64,000 bases of DNA from Sinomonas susongensis (lineage in GTDB: Bacteria; Actinomycetota; Actinomycetes; Actinomycetales; Micrococcaceae): contig NZ_SSNH01000006.1 in assembly GCF_005877005.1 (NCBI RefSeq), positions 207,331 through 271,330 on the forward strand. The letters are read 5' to 3'. The position numbers and the translations under genes were made by a program. The number at the start of each line of letters is the position of its first letter. Position 1 is the first letter of the stretch. Shown here one piece after another: positions 63,719-64,000 of the stretch. The notes under the pieces were generated by a model, which was given only the letters and a program-made list of their open reading frames with translations, was not told the DNA's origin and did not search any database.

Positions 63719-64000
63719 CATATCCCGCGCCACCGAGAAGGATGGCGTGAGACCCCCTTGCTCGGTAGCACCGAGTCCGCTGGCCAGCTGGCCGGTTTGA
63801 CTCGGTGAGGCAGAGCCGGTAGGTTAGGAAAGTTGCTTCGGAGCGGGCCAGAGGTTCTGGTGGGGTTCCGGAGGGGCCTGTTGTTTGAGAACTCAATAGT
63901 GTGCCATGTTTGATTCGATGCCGTTTTTTTGAATGGCTGGATTGTCTGGCCTGTGCTGCCGTTGTGGTGGTGTGGGCTGGGTTTTTTGGCTGGGATCGGG
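63719..64000 (+). other. rRNA operon leader (partial)
   Basis: No protein gene is seen in this stretch. A nine-base stem CACCGAGTC/GACTCGGTG (63769-63807) encloses the palindrome GGCCAGCTGGCC. TTGTTTGAGAACTCAATAGT at 63881-63900 is the antitermination-like element usual before actinobacterial 16S genes. The last 60 bases are T/G-rich. The mature 16S start lies outside the window. Confidence 0.75.
63881..63900 (+). promoter_or_regulatory. BoxA-like antitermination element of the rRNA leader
   Basis: The sequence TTGTTTGAGAACTCAATAGT matches the conserved element found 100-250 bases before 16S rRNA in related actinobacteria, as recalled from such leaders. Antitermination through Nus factors is inferred. 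Confidence 0.6.

Overview
The window looks like a chromosomal segment of a very high-GC actinobacterium of the family Micrococcaceae, Arthrobacter- or Sinomonas-like. The evidence is the GC-rich third codon positions, frequent GTG/TTG starts, many leaderless-type promoters, the gene orders gpmA-phoU-senX3-regX3, carD-ispD-ispF-cysS-rlmB and tmk-holB, a GlgE-pathway cluster, and a ribosomal RNA leader containing the TTTGAGAACTCAATAG element at the right edge. The genus is inferred from memory of such genomes and was not tested by a search. No insertion sequence, prophage or CRISPR array was seen.

Left part (1-29.2 kb) is catabolic. At 237-2873 are an aldo/keto reductase, a fumarylacetoacetate-hydrolase-family enzyme and a short-chain dehydrogenase, the set expected for non-phosphorylative L-fucose-type sugar oxidation. 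At 3023-14895 a GntR regulator faces a long co-directional cluster: glyA, soxB, soxD, soxA, soxG, purU, sdaA and an FdhF/YdeP-type molybdoenzyme. Together these could take sarcosine to glycine, serine and pyruvate, with formyl-THF released as formate. Then come a soluble Ser/Thr kinase, a HAD phosphatase, a small acidic protein, a MarR regulator with an MFS-USP fusion, a second MFS transporter, FUSC membrane proteins, CorA and small hypotheticals. A threonate-type operon (four-carbon acid sugar kinase, PdxA2, DeoR) converges on an adenine deaminase.

Middle part (29.3-45.8 kb) mixes accessory and core genes: a FUSC protein, a membrane protein whose frame appears broken at about 31.33 kb, small stress-type proteins, tRNA-Thr(CGU) with a terminator, a phosphonatase-like HAD, a tmk-holB-peptidase operon, a transsulfuration-type PLP enzyme, gpmA, the phoU/senX3-regX3 phosphate system between two related hairpins, a serine-rich lipoprotein and carD.

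Right part (45.8-64 kb): a two-armed array of 21-bp repeats in opposite orientation separates carD from ispD-ispF-cysS-rlmB-nitrilase. A storage-glucan block follows: glgX, glgP on the opposite strand, then glgE, treS and a single reading frame joining maltokinase to branching enzyme (mak-glgB), with a strong internal ribosome-binding site and GTG at the junction. The window ends inside the leader of a ribosomal RNA operon.

The most unusual signals are the bipartite 21-bp array, the Mak-GlgB fusion with an apparent internal start, the MFS-USP fusion with a double-palindromic MarR operator over the regulator start, and at least nine promoters whose -10 box sits 6-7 bases before the start codon.
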